Shown: positions 7,352 through 17,250, counted from the stretch's first letter. The stretch: 64,000 nt of DNA from Bradyrhizobium diazoefficiens (GCF_016616425.1 NZ_CP067101.1:2356001-2420000); one strand, 5' to 3'. Notes: generated by a model not told the origin, from the sequence alone. Translations and numbers: made by a program.

Positions 7352-9415
7352 TCAGCGGCCCTCGCGGAGCCAGGTCGCGGCGAATGCGCCGAGCAACAGC
7401 AAGAGCCCGATCAGGCCGGCAAAGATCGGCAGCACGCCGACGCCCTTCACGACGCTGGCATCGCGCATCCTGACCCCCATCCAGCCGTCGCCGGCAAAGA
7501 CGCTGGCCGAATGCACCGGCAGGATGCGCGGCAGTTCGACGCTGGCGCCATTGGCCACGCGCACGGCGTTGCCGCCGGTCGCCTGCGTCAGCGGTTTCAG
7601 CGTGTCGACGGTGGAGGTGACTTCCGAAAACTCCTTCGGATTGGTCGGGCCGACATTGATCAGCGCCTTCAGCGTGCCATCGGTGGCCTGCCACAGGCCG
7701 AGCTCGCTGGCCGGCAGGCTGGCGCGCCATTGGCCGGGATCGCCGGGGCTCAGCGTCAAATCGTGCGACACGCCCGACGGCGAGGTCACGCTCACCGGCT
7801 GGACGCTGTCCGCCATGGTCTGACGCACGACGATGAGGTTCTTGCCCTGCACCTGGAGACGCAGCGCCTCCTCGTCGAGATCGGGCTGCTTCATCAGCCA
7901 ATGCGACATCCGCCGCAGCAGGTCCAGATGCGGACCGCCGCCTTCATAGCCGCGCGCCCACAGCCAGATGTGGTCGGAGAGCAGAAGCGCGACGCGACCC
8001 TCACCGAAGCGCGACAGGAACAAGAGCGGGTTGCCGTCCGGCCCCGTCATCACCGGCGGGTTGACGGCATTGCGGGTGTCGACCGCCCGGAAGAACCGGC
8101 TCCAGTGCGGCGGCTCGCTGGCGGAGCCCTTCAGCCCGCGTGTGACGGGGTGGCGTTTGCCGACCTCGGACAGATGCGCGTAGAACGGCTTTTCCGTCAC
8201 CCCGACCGGTTCGGCCGGCAGCACCGTGTCCAGCGGCGTGCGCCAGATGCTGGTGTTGGAGGCGTAGTCGGGTCCGGCCGACACCAGAACCGCGCCGCCG
8301 GAGCGCACATAGCGCGCGATGTTGTCGAAATAGGCGATCGGCAGCACGCCCTGACGGGCGTAGCGGTCGAAGATGATCAGCTGGAATTCGTTGATCTTCT
8401 GCTGGAACAACTCGCGGGTCGGAAACGCGATCAGCGACAATTCGTTGATCGGCGTGCCGTCCTGCTTCTCCGGCGGACGCAGAATGGTGAAATGCACGAG
8501 GTCGACGCTGGCGTCGGACTTGAGCAGATTGCGCCAGGTGCGCTCGCCCGAATGCGGCTCGCCCGAGACCAGCAGCACGCGCAGCTTGTCGCGCACGCCG
8601 TCGATGGCGACGACGGCGCGGTTGTTCACCGGCGTCAATTCTCGTTCGAGCGGCGCAGCCTCGATCTCGACGATGTTCGGGCCGGCGTGCTTGATGTCGA
8701 CGTCGACGCTTGCACTCTGGCCGCTTGAGAGCGTGCGTTCGTTGATGACCTCGCCGTCCCTGCGGATCGTGACCTTGGCGCGCTCGCCCGTGACGCCCTG
8801 GTCGTCGAGCCGGTAGCTGATGGTCTGGCTCTGCCCGACGATGCCGAAGCGCGGCGCCGCAGTGATCGCGATGCGGCGGTCGCGCTCGTCCTTCTGCCCG
8901 GTGATCAGCGCATGCACCGGCGCCTGGAAGCCGAGCGCGGCGGCGTTCGCCGGAATGTCGTGGACGCGGCCGTCGGTGATCAGGAACGCGCCGGCGACGC
9001 GATCGACCGGCACGTCCGACAACGCCGAGGCGAGGGCGCCGAACAGTTTGGTGCCGTCGGTCTCGCCGTCGGCCTGTCCGGCATCGACGACGCGGACTTC
9101 GAGGCCCTTGATCTTCTTCAGGCTGTCAACCAGCGCTTCCTGCGCCTTGGCGGCCTCGCGGTTGCGGCTGCCGAAATTCTGGCTCGGGCTTTTGTCGACG
9201 ACGATTGCGGCGACCGAGGTCAGGGGATCGCGGTCCTCGCGGGTGAAGGAGGGATTGGAGAGCGCGAGCAGGAACAGCGCCAGCGCGGCCACGCGCACGG
9301 CGGCGCCGCGTGCGCGCGCGAGCAGCAGCACGAGCGCGACGATGACGATCGCGGCGAGCGCGAGCCACAGGACGATCGCGGGTACAAGCGGCGTGAAGGC
9401 GATGCCGTAATTCAT
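7352..9415 (-). CDS. large membrane protein with vWA-like and glutamine-amidotransferase-like regions
   Basis: A 687-residue protein, last gene of the MoxR operon. It has two N-terminal membrane helices (about 11-35 and 41-56), a vWA-like region with a degenerate metal site DKSPS near residue 74 and LITDGR further on, an Ig-like middle, a Rossmann-like region resembling class I glutamine amidotransferases (LLVSGEPHS ... GGAVLVSAGPDYA) but without an evident catalytic Cys, and a last helix near the C terminus (VLPIFAGLIGLLLLLG). Large domains should face the periplasm. Such proteins accompany MoxR and DUF58 in Bat-like systems. The exact function is unknown. Confidence 0.8.
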   Translation of the reverse strand: MNYGIAFTPLVPAIVLWLALAAIVIVALVLLLARARGAAVRVAALALFLLALSNPSFTREDRDPLTSVAAIVVDKSPSQNFGSRNREAAKAQEALVDSLKKIKGLEVRVVDAGQADGETDGTKLFGALASALSDVPVDRVAGAFLITDGRVHDIPANAAALGFQAPVHALITGQKDERDRRIAITAAPRFGIVGQSQTISYRLDDQGVTGERAKVTIRRDGEVINERTLSSGQSASVDVDIKHAGPNIVEIEAAPLERELTPVNNRAVVAIDGVRDKLRVLLVSGEPHSGERTWRNLLKSDASVDLVHFTILRPPEKQDGTPINELSLIAFPTRELFQQKINEFQLIIFDRYARQGVLPIAYFDNIARYVRSGGAVLVSAGPDYASNTSIWRTPLDTVLPAEPVGVTEKPFYAHLSEVGKRHPVTRGLKGSASEPPHWSRFFRAVDTRNAVNPPVMTGPDGNPLLFLSRFGEGRVALLLSDHIWLWARGYEGGGPHLDLLRRMSHWLMKQPDLDEEALRLQVQGKNLIVVRQTMADSVQPVSVTSPSGVSHDLTLSPGDPGQWRASLPASELGLWQATDGTLKALINVGPTNPKEFSEVTSTVDTLKPLTQATGGNAVRVANGASVELPRILPVHSASVFAGDGWMGVRMRDASVVKGVGVLPIFAGLIGLLLLLGAFAATWLREGR

Positions 9416-9422
9416 GTTGGTC

Positions 9423-12230
9423 CTATTGCCCCAGCCGTTCGATCAGGGCCGGTGCGTGCACCTGGTCGGCCTTGTAGTTGCCGGTCAGCGTGTACATCAC
9501 GATATTGGTGCCGGCGCGGTAGGCGAATTCGCGCTGGCGGGTGTCGCCGCCGGTCACCGGCAGCATGGCCTGGCCGTCGGGCCGCACGGCCCAGGCGCCG
9601 GCAAGGTCGTTCGAGGTGATGATGATCGGCGAGACGCCGTCGCCGCCGCGCGCCGGCCGCTGCGCGCGGTCCTCGTCGTCGTCGTCGCGCGGCAGGGTCT
9701 CGACCCAGGTCTGGCCGGTAACGAAGCGGCCGGGGAAGTCGCGCAGCAGATAGAAGGTCTTGGTCAGCACGTGCTCGCGCGGCACCGGCTCGAGTTCGGG
9801 CACGTCGAGCGAGGACAGGATCTCGCGCAGCGTCTGCATGCCCGGAGTCTGCGCGGCGCCGTTCGCGCCGGGCGGGGCTTCGATCGCGTCGCGGGTGTCG
9901 AACAGCACGGTGCCGCCCTGCTTCATATAGGCGTCGATCTTGTTGATGGCATCCTGCGGCGGCTTGGGTGCGCCCGGCACGATCGGCCAGTAGATCAGCG
10001 GAAAGAAGGCGAGCTCGTCGCGCGCGGGATCGATCCCGACGGGATCGCCGGCCTCGAGCGCGGTGCGCTGCGCCAAAAACAGCGTCAGTCCGGACATGCC
10101 GGCCTTGACGATGGAATCGACGTCGGCATTGCCTGTTACGACATAGGCGAGGCGGGTCTGCGACGTCGCTCTCATCGCGAAATCGTCCGCGGCGCTGTCG
10201 GCGCGTGACGGCGTCGGCGAGAGCGATGCGAGCAGCAGGGCGAGGAGGATCATAGCGGGCGCAGCGCGGCGGCGCAGCAGCGCGGCGATCCCGCCGCCGA
10301 GCACCGCGACAATGATGGCGTCGATCAGGAACAGCGCAAGCGCCGTCGACAGCAGCCAGCCGCGCAGGTCCCGCGGCTCGGCATTGGTGTAGGTGGCGTG
10401 CCGGGCGCGCAGGCTCGCGGTGTTCAGGGGCGCGATGCGGTCGGCGCTAGCAAGCGTGTTCACGGCGAGCGGTCCTTCTGCCGGACCGTAGAAGCCCGGC
10501 GGATGATCCGGGGTGGCGCGGTCGCGGTAGTCCGCGGGCAGCGGCTTTGCAGCGGCAGGCGGCGGGCCGAAGGCGCCGAAGCCGTCGAGGATGTGCAGCG
10601 GCGCCACCGTTTCAGTGGTCGCCTCGCCGGCTGCCCCGGCAGCGGGCTTGGACGTGTAGCCGGACATCTCGACGACCCGCCGCAGCATTTCGACGAACGT
10701 GCCCGACATCGGCAAATCCGACCAGCGCATGTCGGCGCTGACGTGGAACAGGCTGACCACCCCCTTGCCGCGATGCTCGCCGGTCACCAGCGGTGTGCCG
10801 TCTTCCAGCGACGCCCAGCTCTTGGTGGCGAGCACCGCATCGGGCTCCGCCAGCACCTGACGGCTCACGGTGACGTCCTTGGGGACCGCGACGCCGGTAA
10901 ACGGACCGTCGGCTGCGAAGGAGGCCAGATGCTGCGGCTTCTCCCAGGTCAGGCTGCCGCCGAGCGTCCGGCCGCCCTTGCGCAGCTTGACCGGCACCAG
11001 ATCGTCTTCGGCCTGCGCCAGCCGGGGCCCTGCGAACCGCACCAGCACGCCGCCCTGGTCGATCCAGGCATTGAGGCGTTCGCGCAGCTCCGGCGCGATG
11101 GTGCCGACATCGGCGAGGATGATCATCGGCAGCTTCTGATCCAAGAATTGTGTGATGCCCTGCTGCGGCGAGCCCTTGTCGGCGAGCCGCACGTCGGCGA
11201 ACGGCGACAGCGCGCGGGTGAGATAGAAAGTGGGCGCCAGCAGCGGCTGCGCGGTCTCGCTGGTCGAGCCCGAGACGATGCCGACGGCGCGGCGGCGCCA
11301 GCGCTTGTCGAGCAGCTGCACCGCGCCGGCGGAGCGCTCGCCCGATATTTCCAGCCGGGTGATGTCGTTGCGCAGCTCGACCGGCAGATCGAACGAAGCG
11401 TCTGTCTCCTTGTCCTGTGGGCCGAACGCATAACGGGCTTCTCCGATCGGCGAGCCCTTCTGGTCGAGCGCGCGCACGGTGCCGACGGCGATGCCGCTGT
11501 CGGTGCGCAGCACCTTCACCGTCATCTTCGCCGCAGCGTTCTCCGCCGCGACCAGCGCCAGTGGCGAGGAGGTGCCGCCCTCGAACACGGTTAGGCTGCG
11601 ATCGCCGATGGTCTTGCCGAGGCCAGCTACGAAGTCCTCGCCGCGGCCGGTGTCGACGCCGTCGGAGAGCCAGGCGATCTCGCAGTCGCCGGTGACTTTC
11701 AGGAAGCGGTCGACGGCTGCCAGCGTCTCAACGCGGTCGATCGAATAGGGCTTTGGCGCGAGCTGCCGCAGCGCGACGCGCGCCGCACCCGCCGGCATCA
11801 GGGTGATGTCGCGGTTCGGCTCGGACAGCGGGACCAGCGCGATCGGGCGGCGGTCGTTGTCGGCATTGGCGATCAGCTCGTCGGCGGCCCTGATCCTGAC
11901 GTCCCAGTGCGATGCGGCGCTCCAGCCGTCGTCGAACATGATCATCAGAGGCGCCTTGCTGCCGGCTGCGCCGACTTGCGGATTCCAGATCGGGCCGGCG
12001 GCCGCGAAAATGACGAGCGCCGCAGCCAGCAGCCGCAATGCGGTCAGCCACCATGGCGTCCGCGAGGGCGTCTCTTCCCTTGGCGCGATGTCGAACAACA
12101 GGCGCGTCGGCGGAAACTCGATGCGGCGCGGCCGCGGCGGCATCACGCGCAGCAGCCACCACAGCACCGGCAGGCTGACGAGGCCGATCAGGAGCAGCGG
12201 TTCGGTGAAGGCGAGCGGCAGTCCCATCAT
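9423..12230 (-). CDS. BatA-like N-terminal / DUF4159 C-terminal membrane protein
   Basis: A 935-residue protein. The N-terminal two helices with the RRIEFPPTRLL segment between them are the BatA-type aerotolerance N-terminal domain, followed by a vWA-like region. Near residue 645 come two more hydrophobic segments, and the last about 215 residues (TRLAYVVTGNADVDSIV, then YWPIVPGAPKPP, GGTVLFDTRD) form a DUF4159 domain. The start overlaps the stop of the DUF58 gene (ATGA), and the next gene begins seven bases after the stop, so the three proteins are probably made in step. A role in envelope maturation or stress is inferred from operon type only. Confidence 0.82.
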   Translation of the reverse strand: MMGLPLAFTEPLLLIGLVSLPVLWWLLRVMPPRPRRIEFPPTRLLFDIAPREETPSRTPWWLTALRLLAAALVIFAAAGPIWNPQVGAAGSKAPLMIMFDDGWSAASHWDVRIRAADELIANADNDRRPIALVPLSEPNRDITLMPAGAARVALRQLAPKPYSIDRVETLAAVDRFLKVTGDCEIAWLSDGVDTGRGEDFVAGLGKTIGDRSLTVFEGGTSSPLALVAAENAAAKMTVKVLRTDSGIAVGTVRALDQKGSPIGEARYAFGPQDKETDASFDLPVELRNDITRLEISGERSAGAVQLLDKRWRRRAVGIVSGSTSETAQPLLAPTFYLTRALSPFADVRLADKGSPQQGITQFLDQKLPMIILADVGTIAPELRERLNAWIDQGGVLVRFAGPRLAQAEDDLVPVKLRKGGRTLGGSLTWEKPQHLASFAADGPFTGVAVPKDVTVSRQVLAEPDAVLATKSWASLEDGTPLVTGEHRGKGVVSLFHVSADMRWSDLPMSGTFVEMLRRVVEMSGYTSKPAAGAAGEATTETVAPLHILDGFGAFGPPPAAAKPLPADYRDRATPDHPPGFYGPAEGPLAVNTLASADRIAPLNTASLRARHATYTNAEPRDLRGWLLSTALALFLIDAIIVAVLGGGIAALLRRRAAPAMILLALLLASLSPTPSRADSAADDFAMRATSQTRLAYVVTGNADVDSIVKAGMSGLTLFLAQRTALEAGDPVGIDPARDELAFFPLIYWPIVPGAPKPPQDAINKIDAYMKQGGTVLFDTRDAIEAPPGANGAAQTPGMQTLREILSSLDVPELEPVPREHVLTKTFYLLRDFPGRFVTGQTWVETLPRDDDDEDRAQRPARGGDGVSPIIITSNDLAGAWAVRPDGQAMLPVTGGDTRQREFAYRAGTNIVMYTLTGNYKADQVHAPALIERLGQ

Positions 12231-13171
12231 GCCGGCCCCGCCTTGATCGTCGTGGTGCGGGCGCCCGACTTGCTCACCTGCATGCCGGCGTGCAGGAACA
12301 GCAGCAGCTCGGCGGCGGAGCGGTCGGTGGCGTGCGTGGTGAACAGCCAGTCGAGCTTGTTGGTCTCGGCGCGGATCTGGTCGCGATGCAGCGCGACCCG
12401 CGCGGTGTAATCCTGCGCCCAGCTCTCGGCGCGGCCTGCGGTGATCACGCCGAACCCTTCGGGCTCGACGAACTCGACGCGGCCGGAATAGGGGAACGAC
12501 TCTTCGGCGGGATCGACGATCTGCACCACCGTGCCATGCGCGCCGGAGCCGGAGAGACCCGCGAGCGTCGCCCTGATCTCCGCGATCGGCGACCAGAAAT
12601 CCGACAGCACGATCGTCTCGGCCAGCGCCGCAGGCACGAAAGACGGCGGCAGGCTGAGGCGGTCGGCATCGTCATGCAGCATCGCCTGCGCCATCTTGTC
12701 GATGACGCTGCGGCTCGCCGTCGGCGCCATCAGCCCGGGAATCCCGACGCGCTCTCCTCCGGAGACCAGCAGTTCGGCCAGCGCGAAGCCGACGATCAGC
12801 GTGCGCTCGAGCTTGGATTCGCGCGCGGTCTTCGAGGCGAAGGCCATCGAGGGCGAGCGGTCGGGCCAGATCCAGATCGTGTGCGAGGCTTCCCATTCAA
12901 GCTCGCGGACATAGAGATGGTCGTCGCGCGCCGAGCGCCGCCAGTCGACGTTCTGCGACGGCTCGCCGGAGACGAAACGACGATACTGCCAGAAGTTCTC
13001 GCCGGAGCCGGCGCGGCGCCTTCCATGCAGGCCGTGGATGACGTTGGCGGCGATGCGGCGGGCCTCGAGCACCAGGCGCGGCAGCGAAGCGGCGAGCGTG
13101 CGGCTTTCGCCATCGGCACGTCGGATCGCAATGATCTCCTTCGCTGCGTGCCTGTTCTCCGCTGCCATCAA
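12227..13171 (-). CDS. DUF58 domain protein
   Basis: A 314-residue soluble protein with the DUF58 signature region VSGEPSQNVDWRRSAR followed by LYVRELEWEASHT, and a later vWA-like core with DRSPSM near residue 108. DUF58 proteins are regular partners of MoxR ATPases and are thought to present a substrate to them. The gene overlaps its neighbours on both sides by four bases (stop of MoxR with its start, its stop with the start of the BatA/DUF4159 gene). Its substrate is not known. Confidence 0.87.
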   Translation of the reverse strand: MMAAENRHAAKEIIAIRRADGESRTLAASLPRLVLEARRIAANVIHGLHGRRRAGSGENFWQYRRFVSGEPSQNVDWRRSARDDHLYVRELEWEASHTIWIWPDRSPSMAFASKTARESKLERTLIVGFALAELLVSGGERVGIPGLMAPTASRSVIDKMAQAMLHDDADRLSLPPSFVPAALAETIVLSDFWSPIAEIRATLAGLSGSGAHGTVVQIVDPAEESFPYSGRVEFVEPEGFGVITAGRAESWAQDYTARVALHRDQIRAETNKLDWLFTTHATDRSAAELLLFLHAGMQVSKSGARTTTIKAGPA

Positions 13172-14166
13172 CCGATCCGTGTCTTCAATTGCCGGATCAC
13201 GTCCGGGATCGTGCGGCCCTCGGCGCGCGCCTGGAACGTCAGTGCCATGCGATGCTTCAGCACGGGCTCGGCGAGGTCGAGGACGTCGTCGACCGAGGGC
13301 GCCAGACGTCCGTCGATCAGCGCACGTGCGCGCACGGCCAGCATCAGGGCTTGGCTGGCGCGCGGGCCGGGACCCCAGGCGATGAACTTGCCGGCGTCGC
13401 CGGCATCCGGACCGGGACGCGCCGAGCGCACCAGCGACAGGATCGCCTCCACCACGGAATCGCCGACCGGCAGACGCCGGATCAGCCGCTGCGCGGTAAT
13501 CAGCGCATCTGCGGTCATCGATCCCTTCGCCAGCGTCTCTTCGGCGCCGGTGGTCTCGAACAGGATGCGGCGTTCGGCGTCACGATCGGGATAGTCGACG
13601 TCGATCTCCATCAGGAAGCGGTCGAGCTGCGCTTCGGGCAGCGGGTAGGTGCCTTCCTGCTCCAACGGATTTTGCGTTGCGAGCACGTGGAAGGGCTTTG
13701 GCAGATCGTGACGCGCGCCGGCGACGGTGATGTGCTGCTCCTGCATCGCCTGCAGCAGCGCCGACTGCGTGCGCGGGCTGGCGCGGTTGATCTCGTCGGC
13801 CATCAGGAGCTGCGCGAACACGGGGCCTGAAATGAAGCGGAAGGCACGCTTGCCCGCGGTGCTCTCATCCAGCACCTCGGCGCCGAGAATGTCCGACGGC
13901 ATCAGGTCGGGCGTGAACTGGATGCGCTTGGCATCGAGGGCGAGCGTGACACCGAGCGTCTCGACCAGCTTGGTCTTGGCAAGGCCGGGCACGCCGATCA
14001 GCAGTGCATGGCCGCCGGAGAGGATGGTGACCAACGTGTTCTCGATCACGCGATCCTGACCGAAGATGACGGACGCGATCGCATCCTTCGCCGCGCGAAT
14101 CTGGCTCGACACCTGCTCGGCCGAACGGACGATCCCGTCCTCGAGTTTCTCGACACTCTCCGCCAT
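13168..14166 (-). CDS. MoxR family AAA+ ATPase
   Basis: A 332-residue AAA+ protein with Walker A GVPGLAKT near residues 58-65, Walker B LLMADEINRAS near 120-130 and the AAA lid region towards the C terminus. MoxR proteins are chaperone-like ATPases that remodel or insert metal into partners, usually with vWA proteins. It heads the operon MoxR - DUF58 - BatA/DUF4159 - membrane protein. AAGGAG lies about seven bases before the ATG. A 259-base gap separates it from the divergent DUF1285 gene and should hold both promoters. Confidence 0.92.
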   Translation of the reverse strand: MAESVEKLEDGIVRSAEQVSSQIRAAKDAIASVIFGQDRVIENTLVTILSGGHALLIGVPGLAKTKLVETLGVTLALDAKRIQFTPDLMPSDILGAEVLDESTAGKRAFRFISGPVFAQLLMADEINRASPRTQSALLQAMQEQHITVAGARHDLPKPFHVLATQNPLEQEGTYPLPEAQLDRFLMEIDVDYPDRDAERRILFETTGAEETLAKGSMTADALITAQRLIRRLPVGDSVVEAILSLVRSARPGPDAGDAGKFIAWGPGPRASQALMLAVRARALIDGRLAPSVDDVLDLAEPVLKHRMALTFQARAEGRTIPDVIRQLKTRIG

Positions 14167-14425
14167 CCGTTTGCTCCTTCAGCCCGCCATGCGGCTTGCC
14201 TGGGCCGTCATGTCATCGCATCGCGTCAGATCATGGGCCCATGCTAGACTTGCAGGAAGACCATGTATTCGTTGAATTAACCTATCCCCACCTTATCGGC
14301 TTCGGGTTATGTACGGCATCACGAAGTGGCGACCTCCACACCGGACTAATCCGGAGTGGAACCGTGCACCCGAGTACAACGTAGACCAGCATCAATCGTG
14401 CCAAAGGACAAAGTCAGGGCAAACC

Positions 14426-15037
14426 ATGGCGAACCAAGGGCAGAGTGCCGATCGTGGTCTCGAGGGGCTGACCGCCGCCGCCAAAAGTGCTGCCAATACC
14501 GAAGGCGCCAGGAAGGGCCTGCCTCCGGTGCATCTGTGGAATCCGCCGTTTTGCGGCGATCTCGATATCCGAATCGCCGCCGATGGTACTTGGTTCTACT
14601 TGGGGACGCCAATCGGGCGTCCCGCTCTGGTCCGGCTGTTTTCGACCATCCTCAAGCGCGAGGGCGACAAGCATTTCCTGGTCACGCCGGTGGAGAAGGT
14701 CGGCATCCGCGTCGACGACGCGCCGTTCATGGCGGTCGAGATGCAGAAGGACGGCGAGCGCGGCCGTCGCATTTTGCGCTTCCGCACCAATGTCGACGAC
14801 TGGGTCACCTGCGATGCCACGCACCGGCTCCGCTTCGAGCAGGCCAAGGACGGAGGGCTGACGCCCTATCTGCATGTTCGCGCCGATCTCTGGGCCAAGG
14901 TCACCCGTGCGCTCTATTACGATCTGGTTGACATGGGCGAGGAGCGGATGGTCGATGGCCAGCCGATGTTCGGCGTCGAATCATCAGGCGAATTCTTCGC
15001 CATGGCCGATGCGGAGCAGGTGAGGGCCGCACTTTGA
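14426..15037 (+). CDS. DUF1285 domain protein
   Basis: A 203-residue soluble protein. The segment PPVHLWNPPFCGDLDIRI, followed by DGTWFYLGTPIGRPALV and LVTPVEKVGI, is characteristic of DUF1285, whose function is not established. The ATG at 14426 fits the family length, and an in-frame upstream extension looks non-coding. It is the first gene of a five-gene plus-strand operon in which each following start overlaps or nearly overlaps the preceding stop. A small CCGGA-CTAA-TCCGG hairpin occurs upstream at 14341-14354 in the divergent promoter region. Confidence 0.85.
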   Translation: MANQGQSADRGLEGLTAAAKSAANTEGARKGLPPVHLWNPPFCGDLDIRIAADGTWFYLGTPIGRPALVRLFSTILKREGDKHFLVTPVEKVGIRVDDAPFMAVEMQKDGERGRRILRFRTNVDDWVTCDATHRLRFEQAKDGGLTPYLHVRADLWAKVTRALYYDLVDMGEERMVDGQPMFGVESSGEFFAMADAEQVRAAL

Positions 15038-15711
15038 GTTTGAACAAGCTTGTCCTGAAGAGCGGTCCGGTCGCGATGGGCGCGGCGGATTTCTTCGCCC
15101 GCTCCAGAGCGAAGCTGGATTTCGACGTTCCGGCCGGCCTTTACGATCCCAACATCGTCCCCGCCTCGGGCGATCCCGGCACCGATAAGATGCTGGAGAT
15201 CGTCGCGCGCGAGCAGCCGGTGCGGCCGGCGGCGGTCCTGATCGCAGTGGTCGATCATCCCGAGCCGACCATCCTGCTGACGCAGCGCTCGGCGCATCTC
15301 AACGACCATGCCGGCCAGATCGCCTTTCCCGGCGGCAAGATCGACGCGACCGACTCCTCGCCGCTGGACGCGGCGCTGCGCGAGGCCGAGGAGGAGGTGG
15401 GGTTGTCGCGCGACTTCGTCGAGCCGCTCGGCTATCTCGATCTCTACGGCACCGCCTTCGGCTTCCGCATCCTGCCGACGGTCGCAAGGGTCAGGCCCGG
15501 CTTTTCGCTCAGCATCAACCATTCCGAGGTTGATGATGCGTTCGAAGTGCCGCTATCCTTCCTGATGAATCCGGTGAACCACCAGGTGCACAGCAAGGAA
15601 TTCCGCGGCATGCCGCGATCCTATTACGCCATGCCGTTCGCGGAACGCTACATCTGGGGCGCGACGGCCGGAATGCTGCGTGTGCTGTATGAGCGGATCT
15701 ATTCGTCATGA
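15034..15711 (+). CDS. CoA pyrophosphatase, NUDIX family (NudL-like)
   Basis: A 225-residue NUDIX enzyme. LLTQRSAHLNDHAGQIAFP followed by GGKIDATD, and then ALREAEEEVGL, match the UPF0035/CoA-diphosphatase signature, which cleaves CoA to phosphopantetheine and adenosine 3',5'-bisphosphate. The frame begins with a TTG that overlaps the preceding TGA (TTGA), consistent with coupling; an alternative ATG at 15076 would shorten it by 14 residues and leave the catalytic part intact. Its place ahead of the CCA-adding enzyme gene is a familiar alphaproteobacterial arrangement. Confidence 0.88.
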   Translation: MSLNKLVLKSGPVAMGAADFFARSRAKLDFDVPAGLYDPNIVPASGDPGTDKMLEIVAREQPVRPAAVLIAVVDHPEPTILLTQRSAHLNDHAGQIAFPGGKIDATDSSPLDAALREAEEEVGLSRDFVEPLGYLDLYGTAFGFRILPTVARVRPGFSLSINHSEVDDAFEVPLSFLMNPVNHQVHSKEFRGMPRSYYAMPFAERYIWGATAGMLRVLYERIYSS

Positions 15712-15971
15712 TCCGGCCGGTTCTGACCGAGATCGGAATCTTCCTCATTCCCTTTGCCGTTTATGCGCTGTTCCTGGCCGCGACGCGGTACGGATTGTTC
15801 GCGCGATCGTCCTGGCCGGTCACCATCGTCGCGCGCCTTGTCCTGGCAGCGCTCGTGCTGGTCATCGCGGGGCTGATCGGCTTTGCGCACTTCTCCGGCG
15901 CCGCACCGGATTCGACCTACGTTCCCGCCCATATCGAGAACGGCAGGCTGGTGCCGGGCGTGGAAAAATAG
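15708..15971 (+). CDS. DUF6111 small membrane protein
   Basis: An 87-residue protein with two predicted helices (about 6-24 and 38-62) and a short polar tail ending VPAHIENGRLVPGVEK, the pattern of DUF6111 proteins. The function is unknown. Its ATG overlaps the stop of the CoA pyrophosphatase gene (ATGA) and it ends 10 bases before the next gene, so it sits within the operon. The same small gene is often found between a NUDIX gene and the CCA-adding enzyme gene in this order of bacteria, by recollection. Confidence 0.75.
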   Translation: MIRPVLTEIGIFLIPFAVYALFLAATRYGLFARSSWPVTIVARLVLAALVLVIAGLIGFAHFSGAAPDSTYVPAHIENGRLVPGVEK

Positions 15972-15981
15972 GGGCAGCACG

Positions 15982-17250
15982 ATGAGTGCGGAGCCGATAC
16001 TTGCGCCGATTCTTGCCGATGCGCCCTGGCTGACCGCAGGCGGGACCGCGCGCGTCCTGCAACTGCTCAACGCCGATGGCGAGGAGGCACGGGTGGTCGG
16101 CGGCGCGGTGCGCAACGCGCTGCTCGGCCTCGAGCCCGGCGACATCGATATCGCGACCACGGCGCGGCCGGAGGAGGTGATGCGGCGCGCCAAGGCTGCC
16201 GGCATCAAGGGCGTGCCGACCGGCATCGATCACGGCACCGTCACGCTGGTCATCGACGGACATCCCTATGAAGTCACGACGCTGCGCGAGGACACCGAAA
16301 CCTTCGGCCGCAAGGCCAAGGTCGCATTCGGCCGCGACTGGGTGAAGGACGCCGAGCGGCGCGACTTCACCATGAACGGCCTGTCGGCCGATGCGGCAGG
16401 CGTCGTCTACGACCATGTCGGCGGCATCGCGGACGCGAAAGCGCGCCGCGTGCGCTTCATCGGCGATCCCGACCAGCGCATCGCCGAGGATTATTTGCGC
16501 ATCCTGCGTTTCTTCCGCATCCACGCCGCTTTCGGTGCGGGAATCCCCGACCGCGACGGCTATCTCGCCTGCATCCGGGGACGCGCGGGCCTTGCCAGCC
16601 TCTCGGCCGAGCGGGTGCGGATGGAGATGCTGAAGCTGCTGGTGGCCTCGGGCGCATCCGCGGCCGCGCTGGCCATGGCCGAGGGCGGATTGCTGCAAGT
16701 GCTGACCGGCGGCGTCGTCTACACCGGACCGCTGGCGACGATGATCGCGATCGAGCGTGAACTCGGCCTCACCGCGAGCAGCACGCGGCGCCTCGCCGCG
16801 CTGACCGTCGCCGTGACCGAGGATGCCAAGCGCGTCGCCGCGCGGCTGCGGCTGTCCAATGCCGAGACCAAGGCGCTGGATTCGATGGGCCACCGCTGGT
16901 GGCGCCTGGCCACCAAGGACGAGGCCAATGCACGGCGGCTGCTCTACCGGCTCGGCGCCGAGCGCTATCACGATCGCGTGTTGCTCGGCTGGGCGCGGGC
17001 CGGCGGCGATGTCACCTCAATGCGCTGGCGCGCGCTCGCCGAACTGCCGCAGCGCTGGACCGCGCCGAAATTTCCGTTGAAAGCCGCGGATTTCATCACG
17101 CGCGGTCTGGCCGAAGGGCCTGCGCTCGGACATGTGTTGACGCTCGCCGAGGACGCCTGGCTGGCGGCGGATTTTCCACTCGATGAAGCCGCGCTCGCTG
17201 CCATCGCCGATCAAGCGGTGGCCCGCATCAGCCGCGACGAGCGAACGTGA
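15982..17250 (+). CDS. cca: CCA tRNA nucleotidyltransferase / poly(A) polymerase family
   Basis: A 422-residue class II nucleotidyltransferase. The head motif VVGGAVRNALLG with DID nearby supplies the two metal-binding aspartates, ERRDFTMNGLS is the second signature, and RFIGDPDQRIAEDYLRILR is the RNA- and ATP-binding motif. The protein adds or repairs the 3' CCA of tRNAs; poly(A) polymerases share the fold, and in alphaproteobacteria a single such gene is normally the CCA enzyme. The ATG at 15982 is chosen over an upstream in-frame ATG because the extension overlaps DUF6111 in another frame. Confidence 0.88.
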   Translation: MSAEPILAPILADAPWLTAGGTARVLQLLNADGEEARVVGGAVRNALLGLEPGDIDIATTARPEEVMRRAKAAGIKGVPTGIDHGTVTLVIDGHPYEVTTLREDTETFGRKAKVAFGRDWVKDAERRDFTMNGLSADAAGVVYDHVGGIADAKARRVRFIGDPDQRIAEDYLRILRFFRIHAAFGAGIPDRDGYLACIRGRAGLASLSAERVRMEMLKLLVASGASAAALAMAEGGLLQVLTGGVVYTGPLATMIAIERELGLTASSTRRLAALTVAVTEDAKRVAARLRLSNAETKALDSMGHRWWRLATKDEANARRLLYRLGAERYHDRVLLGWARAGGDVTSMRWRALAELPQRWTAPKFPLKAADFITRGLAEGPALGHVLTLAEDAWLAADFPLDEAALAAIADQAVARISRDERT

